64,000 bases of DNA from Paracoccus sp. MBLB3053. GTDB lineage: Bacteria > Pseudomonadota > Alphaproteobacteria > Rhodobacterales > Rhodobacteraceae. This document shows positions 50,480 through 59,930 of the stretch, in pieces (the stretch's first letter is position 1; each line of letters begins with the position of its first letter). The position numbers were made by a program, and so were the translations under genes. Location: contig NZ_JAVQLW010000001.1 in assembly GCF_031822435.1 (NCBI RefSeq), positions 1,309,501 to 1,373,500 of the forward strand, in the 5' to 3' direction. Under the pieces are notes generated by a model. The model did not search any database. It saw only the letters and a list, made by a program, of their open reading frames with translations, and was not told the origin of the DNA.

Positions 50480-51583
50480 TTGGCAATCGCAGCCGGTAAC
50501 GACGCTTTCGTCGCCTTCGACCATGTCCAGAAAAGCTATGATGGCCAGACCCTTGTCGTTAAGGATCTGAACCTCAATATCGGCAAGGGCGAGTTCCTGA
50601 CCATGCTTGGCCCTTCGGGCTCGGGCAAGACCACATGCCTCATGATGCTCGCGGGTTTCGAGACCGCGACGCATGGCGAGATTCGCCTGAACGGGCAGAA
50701 CATCAACGACGTGCCGCCGCACAAGCGCGGCATCGGGATGGTGTTCCAGAGCTACGCGCTTTTCCCGCACATGACGGTGGGCGAGAACCTTTCCTTTCCC
50801 CTTGAGGTGCGCGGTCTGAGCTCGGCCGAGCGCAATACGCGGGTCGCGCGGGCGCTCGACATGGTGCAGATGTCGAAATTCGCGAACCGCCGCCCTGCAC
50901 AGCTTTCGGGGGGCCAGCAGCAACGGATCGCGCTTGCCAGGGCGCTGGTCTTCGACCCGGAGCTCGTGCTGATGGATGAGCCGCTGGGCGCGCTCGACAA
51001 GCAGTTGCGCGAGCATATGCAGTACGAGATCAAGGCCTTGCATGACCGTCTGGGGATCACGGTGGTCTATGTGACCCACGATCAGGGCGAGGCGCTGACC
51101 ATGTCGGATCGCATCGCCGTCTTCAATGACGGCCGGATCCAGCAGCTTGCGCCGCCTTCGGTGCTTTACGAACAGCCCGAGAACAGTTTCGTCGCCGGGT
51201 TCATCGGCGAAAACAATGCCCTCGCCGGCAAGATCGAGCAGTTGCAGGGCGAAAAGGCACTGGTGCGCCTTGGCAATGGCGATCTGATCGACGCGACTGC
51301 CGTGAACATTCGCGAATCCGGTCAGTCCACGACCGTTTCGATCCGCCCCGAGCGCGTCGAGTTCAAACCTGACCTGATGCCGGCGGGGGCGCATACGCTC
51401 GAAGCGCAGGTCAAGGATGTGGTCTACATGGGCGATATCCTGCGGGCGCGCCTGCGCGTTGCCGGACAGGATGATTTCGTCATGAAATACCGCAATACCC
51501 TGGGCCAGGTTAAGCTGTCCCCCGGTGAAACGATCCGCATCGGCTGGCATCCGGAGGATGCGCGCGCGCTCGACCCGGTATGA
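50480..51583 (+). CDS. Spermidine/putrescine-type ABC transporter ATPase (PotA-like)
   Basis: 367 aa from a TTG start at 50480, chosen because AGGGAG lies eight bases before it and the protein then begins close to the ABC domain. Walker A GPSGSGKT (44-51), signature LSGGQQQR near 147, Walker B LVLMDEPLGALD, H-loop VTHDQGEA, and a C-terminal TOBE domain (VSIRPERVEF, VYMGD) are all present. It energises the importer encoded by the next four genes. Confidence 0.93.
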   Translation: MAIAAGNDAFVAFDHVQKSYDGQTLVVKDLNLNIGKGEFLTMLGPSGSGKTTCLMMLAGFETATHGEIRLNGQNINDVPPHKRGIGMVFQSYALFPHMTVGENLSFPLEVRGLSSAERNTRVARALDMVQMSKFANRRPAQLSGGQQQRIALARALVFDPELVLMDEPLGALDKQLREHMQYEIKALHDRLGITVVYVTHDQGEALTMSDRIAVFNDGRIQQLAPPSVLYEQPENSFVAGFIGENNALAGKIEQLQGEKALVRLGNGDLIDATAVNIRESGQSTTVSIRPERVEFKPDLMPAGAHTLEAQVKDVVYMGDILRARLRVAGQDDFVMKYRNTLGQVKLSPGETIRIGWHPEDARALDPV

Positions 51584-51618
51584 GTGTGCGGGCAAGGAAT
51601 TCAAAACGAGGAGCTATC

Positions 51619-52698
51619 ATGAAACGCACGCTGATCCTGACTTCGGCCTTGGTGGCGATCGCCGCCGGTGCACAAGCGCAGGAGAAACAGGTGAATCTGC
51701 TGTCCTGGGGCGGCGCCTATGGCAACAGCCACGTCGAGGCCTATGCCAAGCCCTTCGAGGCGAAGACCGGCATCAAGGTTTCGGTGGCCGATGCCGACAA
51801 CCCCGCAACCCCCATCAAGGCACAGGTCGAGGCGGGCAATGTCTCGACGGATGTCGCCTCGGTCGAGTACGCGGACGCCGTTCGCCTTTGCGACGAAGGC
51901 CTTCTTGAAGAGATCGACGCCTCGATCCTGTTGCCGACCGCCGATGGCACGGCAGCCTCGGATGATTTCATTGACGGCGCCGTAACCGAATGCTTCGTCG
52001 GCACCGATGTCTATTCGATGGTCCTTGCCTACGACGACAGCAAATATGCCGACGCCAAGCCGAGCGGTGCCGCCGACTTCTTCGACCTTGAGAAGTTCCC
52101 CGGCAAGCGGACCATGCGTAAGGGCGCGAAGTTCAACCTTGAATTCGCGCTGATGGCCGATGGCGTTCCTGCCGACCAGGTCTATGAAACGCTCGCCACG
52201 CCGGAAGGCGTCGATCGTGCCTTCGCCAAGCTCGACTCGATCAAGGACAGCGTGATCTGGTGGGAAGCCGGCGCCCAGCCGCCGCAACTGCTTGCCGATG
52301 GCGAAGTCAGCATGGCCTTTGCCTTCAACGGCCGGATCTTCAACGCCGCGCAGGGCGAAGGCAAACCCTTCAAGATCGTCTGGGACGGTCAGATCTACGA
52401 AATGGAAGGCTGGGTCATCCCGAAAGGCGCGCCGAACCTGGAATCCGCCAAGGAGTTCGTGGCCTTCTCGACCGCGCCTGAACAGCAGGCCCGCGCGGCC
52501 GAGTTCATCAGCTATGGCCCGCCGCGCAAATCGGCAGCCGCTCTGGTCGGAAATATCGAGGGCACCGACGTCCCCATGGGGCCGAACCTGCCGACCTTCG
52601 CCGAGAATATGGAAGGTGCGCTTGGTTCGAACCTTGATTTCTGGGTCGATCACGATGCCGAGCTGAATGAGCGCTTCAACGCCTGGCTCGCATCCTGA
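51619..52698 (+). CDS. Periplasmic polyamine-type binding protein, paralogue 1
   Basis: 359 aa. Signal peptide MKRTLILTSALVAIAAGAQA, then QVNLLSWGGAYGNSHVEAY, the start of PotD/PotF-like binding proteins. FFDLEKFPGKR near 165 and the NGRIFNAAQGEG segment line the ligand cleft. A GAGGAG is five bases before the ATG. It is followed after 109 bases by a clear paralogue, and the pair share one set of permeases. Confidence 0.93.
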   Translation: MKRTLILTSALVAIAAGAQAQEKQVNLLSWGGAYGNSHVEAYAKPFEAKTGIKVSVADADNPATPIKAQVEAGNVSTDVASVEYADAVRLCDEGLLEEIDASILLPTADGTAASDDFIDGAVTECFVGTDVYSMVLAYDDSKYADAKPSGAADFFDLEKFPGKRTMRKGAKFNLEFALMADGVPADQVYETLATPEGVDRAFAKLDSIKDSVIWWEAGAQPPQLLADGEVSMAFAFNGRIFNAAQGEGKPFKIVWDGQIYEMEGWVIPKGAPNLESAKEFVAFSTAPEQQARAAEFISYGPPRKSAAALVGNIEGTDVPMGPNLPTFAENMEGALGSNLDFWVDHDAELNERFNAWLAS

Positions 52699-52807
52699 AC
52701 CATCCTGCCGGCCGTGACGGGATCATCCGTCGCGGCCAACCCTGCGCCACGGCGCCAAAAATAGACGGCCAATGAGCCGGATAAACCATCTGGGAGTAAA
52801 CAAAGCC

Positions 52808-53890
52808 ATGAAAAGAACTTTGATTCTGACTTCGGCCATTTGCGGGTTGGCCTTCGCGGCCCATGCTCAGGACAAGGAAGTCAACGTCGTCTCCTGGGGC
52901 GGCGCCTACGAAAAATCGCAGGTCGAAGCCTATAACAAGCCCTTCGCCGAGCAGACCGGGATCAAGGTCAACATGATCGCCGCCGACAACCCGGCCACGC
53001 CGCTGAAGGCGCAGGTCGAGGCCGGCAATGTCACCGGCGACGTGTTCGACATCGAACTTTCCGATGCCATCCGTCTTTGCGATGAAGGTGCGCTGGTCGA
53101 GATCAATGCCGACGACCTGCCGGCTGCGCCCGACGGAACCGCGGCCGTGGACGATTTCGTTCCCGGTGCGCTTCAGGATTGCGCCGTGGCCAATATCGTC
53201 TGGGGCACGGTCATTTCGTTCGACACCACGAAGTTCGGGGACAATCCGCCCAAGACGGCGGCCGATTTCTTCGATACAGAGAAGTTCCCCGGCAAGCGTG
53301 GCCTGCCGAAGAACCCCAAGCGCACCCTCTACCTTGCCCTGATCGCCGATGGCGTCGCGCCGGACGAGATCTACGACGCTCTTGGTTCGGACGAGGGGAT
53401 CGAACGCGCCTTCAAGAAGCTCGACACCATCAAGAAGGACGTCGTCTGGTGGGAAGCGGGCGCACAGCCCGTCCAGCTGCTGGCGGATGGCGAAGTGACC
53501 ATGACCACGGTCTATAACGGCCGCATCTTCGATGCGATGGTCGCCGAGAAAAAGCCCTTCGAGGTCATCTGGGACGGGCAGTACATGGATTTCGACATGT
53601 TCGCGATCCCGAAGGGCGCGCCCCATCCCGAAGCGGCGATGGAGTACCTGAAATTCGCGACCGCGACCGAGCAGCTTGCGAACCAGGCCAAGTGGATCAG
53701 CTATGGCCCGGCCCGCAAATCCTCGGATGCGCTGGTCGGCAAGTATCAGGACGGCGTGACCGATATGGGCCCGCACATGCCGACCAAGGCCGAGCACCTG
53801 ACCACCGCCGTCTATGACGATCCGGAGTTCTGGGCCGACCACTCGGCTGAACTGACCGAGCAGTTCAACACCTGGCTTGCCTCGAGCTGA
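52808..53890 (+). CDS. Periplasmic polyamine-type binding protein, paralogue 2
   Basis: 360 aa from the ATG at 52808, which gives the signal peptide MKRTLILTSAICGLAFAAHA; an upstream ATG at 52772 would add 12 residues before it. Hand alignment without gaps gives 54 identities in the first 80 residues with the previous protein, so the two arose by duplication. Differences in the cleft (CFVGTDVYSM against CAVANIVWGT near 136) suggest different ligands. A GGGAG lies 11 bases upstream. Confidence 0.93.
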   Translation: MKRTLILTSAICGLAFAAHAQDKEVNVVSWGGAYEKSQVEAYNKPFAEQTGIKVNMIAADNPATPLKAQVEAGNVTGDVFDIELSDAIRLCDEGALVEINADDLPAAPDGTAAVDDFVPGALQDCAVANIVWGTVISFDTTKFGDNPPKTAADFFDTEKFPGKRGLPKNPKRTLYLALIADGVAPDEIYDALGSDEGIERAFKKLDTIKKDVVWWEAGAQPVQLLADGEVTMTTVYNGRIFDAMVAEKKPFEVIWDGQYMDFDMFAIPKGAPHPEAAMEYLKFATATEQLANQAKWISYGPARKSSDALVGKYQDGVTDMGPHMPTKAEHLTTAVYDDPEFWADHSAELTEQFNTWLASS

Positions 53891-53959
53891 TATCTGCCCG
53901 CCGCCCGGCTGGTCCGGGCGGCGGGCGCTCGCAGAAAACAAGACGCCTGAAGGACCACC

Positions 53960-55261
53960 ATGGCCAGAGCCCTTGACCCACATGCCGCGATCGCCACCGA
54001 GGCCACCGGCCTTGACGCGGCCGGCACCTTGCAGACCGCGGACGGCCAGCCGCTGTCGAAAGCCCTGGCGCGCAGCTCCCGCAGGGCGCGACGCCGCGCC
54101 TTCATGCTGGTGCTGCCGCTTCTGCTTTTCATCCTGATCACATTCGTCATGCCGATCGGACAGATGCTGCAGCGTTCGGTCAAGAATGATGGCTTTTCCG
54201 CCAACATGCCCCAGATCAGCGCCTGGTTCGACGCGAATCCGCGCGGCTCGGAACCCGATGAAGCCGCCTGGGCCGCGCTCGCGGCCGATCTTCAGGCGTC
54301 TGCCGAAGCCAAGACGATCGGCGTGGTCGGGACCCGGATCAATTACGACATGCCCGGCACGCGCTCGCTGTTCACCTCAGCCGGCCGCAAGGTGCGGGGC
54401 GGCATCGAGCCGCCCTATCGGGACAACATTCTCGAATTTGACGAGAAATGGGGCGACCCGCAGCTGTGGTCCGTGATGCGCGAGGCTTCCTCGCCCTATA
54501 CGTCGAACTTCTATCTCGCATCCGTGGACCGGACCCGAGACGAGGCCGGCAACATCATCCAGGCGCCCGAACAGCAAAGGATCTACGTAAAGCTGTTCAT
54601 CCGGACCTTCTGGCTGTCGCTTATCATCACCGGGACGACCTTCCTTCTGGGCTTTCCCATCGCGCATCTTCTGGCGACGCTGCCCCTGCGCAAGTCTAAC
54701 CTTCTGATGATCCTTGTGCTTTTGCCATTCTGGACCTCGCTTCTCGTGCGGACGACGGCATGGATGGTGCTCTTGCAGCAGCAGGGCGTCGTGAATGACG
54801 TGCTTGTCTGGCTGGGCATCATCAGGGATGACCAGCGGCTGCAGATGATCTTCAACCAGACCGGCACGATCATCGCGATGACGCATATCCTGCTGCCCTT
54901 CATGATCCTGCCGCTTTATTCGGTCATGCGGACGATCAACCCGTCCTATGTGCGCGCCGCGCGTTCGCTGGGCGCGACCAGCTGGACCGCGTTCCGCCGG
55001 ATCTATTTCCCGCAGACCCTGCCCGGTCTGGGGGCAGGGGCGCTGCTCGTCTTCATCCTTGCCGTGGGCTACTACATCACGCCCGCCCTTGTCGGCGGCT
55101 CCAGCGGCCAGCTCATCTCGAACATGATCGCAATGCACATGACGCAAACGCTGAACTGGTCCATGGCTGCCGCCTTGGCCGCGTTGCTCCTGGGTGGGGT
55201 CCTGATCCTTTACTGGGTCTATGACCGCCTCGTCGGCATCGACAACCTGAAGCTGGGATAA
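53960..55261 (+). CDS. Polyamine-type ABC permease with large periplasmic insert (PotB-like)
   Basis: 433 aa, about 130 more than E. coli PotB. A soluble N-terminus of 45 residues, helix 1 (47-67), then a hydrophilic region at about 70-210, before the remaining five helices. The EAA loop AARSLGATSWTAFRRIYFP is near 330. The insert is probably periplasmic and could contact the binding proteins. It lies six bases before the second permease gene. Confidence 0.92.
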   Translation: MARALDPHAAIATEATGLDAAGTLQTADGQPLSKALARSSRRARRRAFMLVLPLLLFILITFVMPIGQMLQRSVKNDGFSANMPQISAWFDANPRGSEPDEAAWAALAADLQASAEAKTIGVVGTRINYDMPGTRSLFTSAGRKVRGGIEPPYRDNILEFDEKWGDPQLWSVMREASSPYTSNFYLASVDRTRDEAGNIIQAPEQQRIYVKLFIRTFWLSLIITGTTFLLGFPIAHLLATLPLRKSNLLMILVLLPFWTSLLVRTTAWMVLLQQQGVVNDVLVWLGIIRDDQRLQMIFNQTGTIIAMTHILLPFMILPLYSVMRTINPSYVRAARSLGATSWTAFRRIYFPQTLPGLGAGALLVFILAVGYYITPALVGGSSGQLISNMIAMHMTQTLNWSMAAALAALLLGGVLILYWVYDRLVGIDNLKLG

Positions 55262-55266
55262 TCATC

Positions 55267-56220
55267 ATGGCGCTTCCGACTTATGCGACCAAGCTGGAGC
55301 GGGTCTGGCACTATGCCTATCTCGTGATCTGCGCGGCGATCTTCTTTTTCCTGATCGCGCCGATCGTGGTGGTGATCCCGCTGTCCTTCAACGCCGAGCC
55401 CTATTTCACCTTCACCGACAAGATGCTGTCCTTCGACCCCGAGGGATATTCGATGCGGTGGTATGACAGCCTGCTTACCTTCGGCATGACCCAACCCGAC
55501 GCACCGCGCGACATGAGCTGGTGGTCAGATGCCTGGCATAACGCGAAATGGGTGAAGGCTGCGAAAAGCTCGCTGATCGTGGGCTTCTTCGCAACGATTG
55601 TGGCGACTGTCCTGGGCACGCTGGCGGCGCTGGGGCTGTCGCGCCCCGAGATGCCCTATCGCCGCGCGATCATGGCGATCCTGATCTCGCCCATGATCGT
55701 TCCGATCATCATCACGGCGACGGGGATGTTCTTCTTCTACTCGAACCCCTGCGCGCCGCTGACCTGGATCGGCATCGACGCGCAATGTGGCCGCCTTGCC
55801 GGAACCTATCTCGGTGTCATCCTGGCCCATGCGACACTTGGCATCCCCTTCGTCATCATCACCGTGACGGCCACTCTGGTCGGCTTCGATCAATCGCTGG
55901 CCCGCGCCGCGGCAAGCCTCGGGGCCAATCCGCGCACCACCTTCTTCCGCATCATCATGCCCCTGATCCTGCCCGGTGTGATTTCGGGTGCGCTCTTTGC
56001 CTTCGTCACCTCGTTTGACGAGGTCGTGGCGGTGCTGTTCATCGCGGGTCCCGATCAGCAGACGATCCCCCGCCAGATGTGGAACGGCATTCGCGAACAG
56101 ATCTCTCCCGCGATCCTTGCGGTTGCGACCTTGCTGGTGATCTTCTCGGTGGCGCTCCTGACCGTGGTCGAGATGCTGCGTCGCCGGTCCGAACGGTTGC
56201 GGGGCGTCACCCCGAGATAA
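55267..56220 (+). CDS. Polyamine-type ABC permease (PotC-like)
   Basis: 317 aa with six membrane helices; an insert between helices 1 and 2 (about 60-95) is shorter than in the partner. The EAA loop is AAASLGANPRTTFFRIIMP near 215. It completes the operon ATPase, binding protein, binding protein, permease, permease, and is followed by a strong hairpin terminator. Confidence 0.94.
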   Translation: MALPTYATKLERVWHYAYLVICAAIFFFLIAPIVVVIPLSFNAEPYFTFTDKMLSFDPEGYSMRWYDSLLTFGMTQPDAPRDMSWWSDAWHNAKWVKAAKSSLIVGFFATIVATVLGTLAALGLSRPEMPYRRAIMAILISPMIVPIIITATGMFFFYSNPCAPLTWIGIDAQCGRLAGTYLGVILAHATLGIPFVIITVTATLVGFDQSLARAAASLGANPRTTFFRIIMPLILPGVISGALFAFVTSFDEVVAVLFIAGPDQQTIPRQMWNGIREQISPAILAVATLLVIFSVALLTVVEMLRRRSERLRGVTPR

Positions 56221-56243
56221 GGGGGGCGCGATCGCCATGCCGG

Positions 56244-56282
56244 AATGCGAAAACGCCGCCCTTCGGGGCGGCGTTCCGCATT
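56244..56282. terminator. Long UUCG-type hairpin, shared terminator
   Basis: AATGCG then ACGCCGCCC pairs with GGGCGGCGT then CGCATT, with small internal mismatches, capped by TTCG. It lies between the converging permease and AEC transporter genes; its right arm touches the AEC stop codon. Probably stops transcription from both sides. Confidence 0.75.
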
Positions 56283-57226
56283 CAGGGCAGGACCGAGATC
56301 CAGAACCAGATGGTCAGCATCGAAAGCGCGGTCGACACCAGCACGGTCGATGCGGCGACGCGCTTGGCCGAATCGTAGATCGCGGCGAAAAGATAGGCGT
56401 TCACACCCGGCGCCATGCTGGCGGTGATGACGGCCGATCGCATCGCCTCGGTCGGCAGGCCAAAACTCCGGCTCAAGAGATAGGTCACGACCGGATGGAT
56501 CACCAGCGAGCAGACACAGCAAAGCGCGATGGCCATGCTGTCGCCTTCGGGCCGATAGCGATAAAGCACGCCGCCCAGCCCGAAAAGCGCAGCGGGCAGG
56601 GCCGCGCGTGCCATCATGTCGGCCGCCGCCCAGAATCCTTCCGGCATGACCAGCCCGGCACCCAGCATCAGGTTCATGATCGTACCGCAGAGAATGCCGA
56701 TGATCAGCGGCGTATGCAGCACGCCGGAAAGCGCGCGCATCGCGATCTGGCCGATCGCCAGGCTTTGCCCCCGCGCCCGCGTCACCTCCATCATGGTAAT
56801 GCCGAACGTGTAGAGAAGCGGAGAATGGATCGCGATGATCGCCACGTTTCCTGCCAGCGCCTCGGGCCCATAGGCGCGCTCCATGATCGGGATGCCCAGA
56901 AGCAACGAGTTCGAGAACAGGCAGCAGAAACCGATCGCCACGGAATCCTCGGGGCTGCGTTTCAGGAAACGCCGGGCGAAGGCCCAGCCCAGGAAATACG
57001 ACAGGAACGCCCCGGCATAGAAGGCGACCCACATGCCGATGTTCAGGTTCTTGGCCAGGTCAAGCCGCGCGACATTCGTGAACAGCAGCACGGGAACGGC
57101 GAAGTTCTGGGCAAAGCGCATCAGCCCGTCGACCGCCACCTCCGTGAACATCTTCCGCCAGGCAACCAGATAGCCGAAACCAATGACGATGAAGACTGGC
57201 AGAATGACGTCGAAGAGAATGGTCAT
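56282..57226 (-). CDS. AEC family (auxin efflux carrier-like) transporter
   Basis: 314 aa with about ten membrane helices in two five-helix halves. The NFAVPVLLFTNVA and SNSLLLGIPI segments near 42 and 106, and the unwound-helix region MAPGVNAYLFA near 276, are typical of AEC proteins, which export organic anions such as malonate, malate or auxin. It overlaps the preceding MBL hydrolase gene (ATGA). Confidence 0.9.
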   Translation of the reverse strand: MTILFDVILPVFIVIGFGYLVAWRKMFTEVAVDGLMRFAQNFAVPVLLFTNVARLDLAKNLNIGMWVAFYAGAFLSYFLGWAFARRFLKRSPEDSVAIGFCCLFSNSLLLGIPIMERAYGPEALAGNVAIIAIHSPLLYTFGITMMEVTRARGQSLAIGQIAMRALSGVLHTPLIIGILCGTIMNLMLGAGLVMPEGFWAAADMMARAALPAALFGLGGVLYRYRPEGDSMAIALCCVCSLVIHPVVTYLLSRSFGLPTEAMRSAVITASMAPGVNAYLFAAIYDSAKRVAASTVLVSTALSMLTIWFWISVLP

Positions 57227-58023
57227 GTGAGGGTCAATACCAATCCGTCATGGGCGGGGATCACGTTGTCCGGGGTCTCGGCCATGACATCGTCATAGTC
57301 GAGGTCGATATGCATGTTGGTCACGACGCCACGCCGGGCGCCCGATCGGGCGATCCAGTCCAGCGTCAGCTCCAGATGGGCATGGCTGGGATGGGGTTTG
57401 CGGCGAAGCGCGTCGCAGACGAAGATTTCGGGCTCTGCCAGCATGGGCCAGGCCGCCTCGGGGATCTCCTTGACGTCTGGAAGATAGATCAACCCCCCGG
57501 CCTGTCCGGGAACGCGGAAGCCAAGCGCGGTCGTGTCGCCGTGATCGACCTCGAACGGGATCAGCTCGATCACCCCGCCAGCCCCTGCGACGCGGATGGT
57601 GCCGTCGATGATGTGCATGCGGCAGATCGGGGGATAGGATGAGCCATCCGGCGTGTGGAAGACATAACCGAATCGGGTCTGCAAAGCGGCCGCCGTCGCG
57701 CGATCGGCATGCACATCCATGATCCGGTCCATGTTGTAGACGATCTGACGCAGGTCATCTATGCCGTGGATATGATCGGCATGGGCATGGGTGTAGACGA
57801 CCGCGTCGATCTCGCCCACGGCGGCATCCAGAAGCTGGGGCACGAGATCCGGCCCGGTGTCGATCAGCACCCGCGTCACGCCCTCCACGGATTCCCGCTC
57901 AAGCAGCAGCGAACAGCGGCGGCGGCGATTCCGGGGGTTGGCCGGGTTGCATTCGCCCCAACGGTTTCCCAGGCGCGGCACGCCCCCCGATGAGCCGCAT
58001 CCCAGGATGACCGCTCGGATCAT
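57223..58023 (-). CDS. Metallo-beta-lactamase fold hydrolase (PhnP-like phosphodiesterase)
   Basis: 266 aa. The metal motif THAHADH gives H79, H81, D83 and H84; further ligands are the H in FEVDHGDTTA, D in YLPDVKE and a late H in VTNMHIDLDYD. GCGSSGGVPRLGN at the start marks the PhnP/RNase Z-like branch. It probably cleaves a cyclic phosphodiester. It follows tatD with an ATGA overlap, an arrangement conserved in many alphaproteobacteria. Confidence 0.9.
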   Translation of the reverse strand: MIRAVILGCGSSGGVPRLGNRWGECNPANPRNRRRRCSLLLERESVEGVTRVLIDTGPDLVPQLLDAAVGEIDAVVYTHAHADHIHGIDDLRQIVYNMDRIMDVHADRATAAALQTRFGYVFHTPDGSSYPPICRMHIIDGTIRVAGAGGVIELIPFEVDHGDTTALGFRVPGQAGGLIYLPDVKEIPEAAWPMLAEPEIFVCDALRRKPHPSHAHLELTLDWIARSGARRGVVTNMHIDLDYDDVMAETPDNVIPAHDGLVLTLT

Positions 58024-58820
58024 GCAGAAGCCCGCGTGAAAAGCCGGTCGAAGTTCGCGGTCGTCTGCGCCCGGAACTCCGCCTCGGTCATGCCAAGCGC
58101 CTCGGCGCCAATCCGGGCGGTATGGGCGACATGCGCGGGCTCGTTGCGCTTGCCGCGATAGGGCGGGGGGGCAAGATAGGGCGCGTCGGTTTCGACAAGG
58201 ATCCGGTCCCTGGGCGCGGCGGCGAAGATGTCGCGGATCTCGGTCGAGCGCGGAAAGGCCGCGATCCCGGACATCGAAAGATAGAAGCCGAGATCAAGCG
58301 CGACGCGCGCCAGTTCGGGCCCGCTCGTGTAGCAATGCATGACGCAACCAAAGGCACCGATGCGGTGCTCTTCGGCCAGGATGCGCGCCATGTCCTTATC
58401 GGCATCGCGCGAATGGATGATCAGCGGCAACCCGGTCCGACGCGCCGCCTCGATATGGATGCGCAGGCTTTCGGCCTGAATCGCCGCGCTTTCGGCGGTG
58501 TAATGATAGTCGAGCCCGGTTTCGCCGATGCCGACGAATTTCGGATGACGGGCCAGCGCCACCAGGTCCTCGACCGTGACGAGGGGCTCATCGGCGGCAT
58601 ACATCGGATGGGTGCCCGCCGCATAGAAAAGGCCCTCATGCGCTTCGGCAAGGGCGCGGACCTTGGGTTCGTTGCGCAGTCGCGTGCAGATCGTCACAAG
58701 CCGTCTGACGCCCGACGCGCGGGCGCGCGCGATCAGTTCGGCCTCTTCGCCAGCGAAATCCGGGAAATCAAGATGGCAATGGCTGTCGACCAGTTCGGGC
58801 AGCGCGGTCGTATCGGTCAT
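58020..58820 (-). CDS. tatD: TatD family metal-dependent deoxyribonuclease
   Basis: 266 aa. Metal ligands H14 and H16 (DSHCHLDF), E near 97 (GETGLDYH), H near 134 (IHSRDA), H near 159 (MHCYTS) and D near 210 (ETDAPYLAP) follow the TatD pattern. Such enzymes act as 3'-5' exonucleases in DNA repair or quality control. It lies within the tmk-holB-tatD-MBL run and 27 bases after holB. Confidence 0.95.
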   Translation of the reverse strand: MTDTTALPELVDSHCHLDFPDFAGEEAELIARARASGVRRLVTICTRLRNEPKVRALAEAHEGLFYAAGTHPMYAADEPLVTVEDLVALARHPKFVGIGETGLDYHYTAESAAIQAESLRIHIEAARRTGLPLIIHSRDADKDMARILAEEHRIGAFGCVMHCYTSGPELARVALDLGFYLSMSGIAAFPRSTEIRDIFAAAPRDRILVETDAPYLAPPPYRGKRNEPAHVAHTARIGAEALGMTEAEFRAQTTANFDRLFTRASA

Positions 58821-58847
58821 GGAATGAAGCTTCCCGTAGCGGCGGGT

Positions 58848-59930
58848 CTAAATGGCGGGCTGGTTCACAAGCTCGATCAGCATATCCATCACCAGCGCGG
58901 AAGGGTCAAGGTTGACCGCCCTGCCGGCCCGCGCGCGCGCGGAAGTTTGTGCCTGTGCGCCCGCCCAAAGCATTGCCGCATGCTGATCGGGCGAAATCCG
59001 GCTGAGAACCTCTGCCTCGCGCGCGGCCGCTTCGGGGAAGGGGGCGCCAAGCAGGCCTGTCCGTGCGGCGCGGTTGAGAAAGCGGTCAAGCAGCGTGACG
59101 ATGAGGTCGAAAGGGTCGCCCTCGGCGCTTGCCCGGGCCGCCGCGGCTTCGGCAAGGGCCGAGATCGCGCGCCGGTCGACGCGCGGAAAATCGGCGAAAA
59201 GATCGACAATCTTCTGGTAGCGTTCAAGCCCGTCCTGGTTGGCAAGCCTGACCGCCTCACCCACCGATCCGCCCGAAAGCGCCGCGAGCCGTTCGTGATT
59301 GCCGGAGACGCCAAGCTCGTCCAGAACGGTGCGCATGTCCTCGCCGCCAAGCGGGTTGAGCCGCAATTCGCGACAGCGCGACCGGATCGTCGGCAGCAGC
59401 TTGCCGGGCTGATGCGCGACAAGGATCAGAACCGCGTCGCGCGGCGGTTCCTCGAGCTGCTTGAGCAGCGCGTTGGCCGCAGCCGTGTTCATTTCGTCGG
59501 CGGCGTCGACGATCGCGACACGGCGCCCGCCCTCGGCCGCCGACATGTGGAAGAAACCCTGGAGCCGGCGGACTTCGTCGACGGTGATTTCAGCTTTCAC
59601 CCGGCCGGTCTTTTCGTCCACCGGCCGACGGACGAGAAGCAGGCGAGGTTCCGACATGGCCCGGATTCGCCTGACGACCGGAGCCTCGGGATCTGTATGC
59701 AGGCTGTCGGCCGTCCCATCGGACAGCAGCCATTTGGCCATGGCCCATGCCAGGGTCGCCTTGCCCGTGCCACGCGGTCCGGTCAGAAGCCAGGCGTGAT
59801 GCAGCCGATCGGCCCTGGCCGAGGTCAGCAATGCCGAAACCGCACTTTCCTGGCCCAGGATGCGCGCGGCCTCCCGGGGATGAGGCGCGCCCGGTGCGCG
59901 GTCGGGTTCCGGCGCCTCGTCGACGCTCAT
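58848..59930 (-). CDS. holB: DNA polymerase III, delta prime subunit
   Basis: 360 aa. AAA+ clamp-loader fold with Walker A GPRGTGKA (51-58), the VDAADEMNTAAANALLKQLEEPP segment near 145 and sensor 1 SRCRELRLNPL near 190. It helps load the sliding clamp. A helix-rich C-terminal collar follows. The ATG overlaps the tmk stop (ATGA). The tmk-holB-tatD order is a well known conserved cluster. Confidence 0.94.
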   Translation of the reverse strand: MSVDEAPEPDRAPGAPHPREAARILGQESAVSALLTSARADRLHHAWLLTGPRGTGKATLAWAMAKWLLSDGTADSLHTDPEAPVVRRIRAMSEPRLLLVRRPVDEKTGRVKAEITVDEVRRLQGFFHMSAAEGGRRVAIVDAADEMNTAAANALLKQLEEPPRDAVLILVAHQPGKLLPTIRSRCRELRLNPLGGEDMRTVLDELGVSGNHERLAALSGGSVGEAVRLANQDGLERYQKIVDLFADFPRVDRRAISALAEAAAARASAEGDPFDLIVTLLDRFLNRAARTGLLGAPFPEAAAREAEVLSRISPDQHAAMLWAGAQAQTSARARAGRAVNLDPSALVMDMLIELVNQPAI

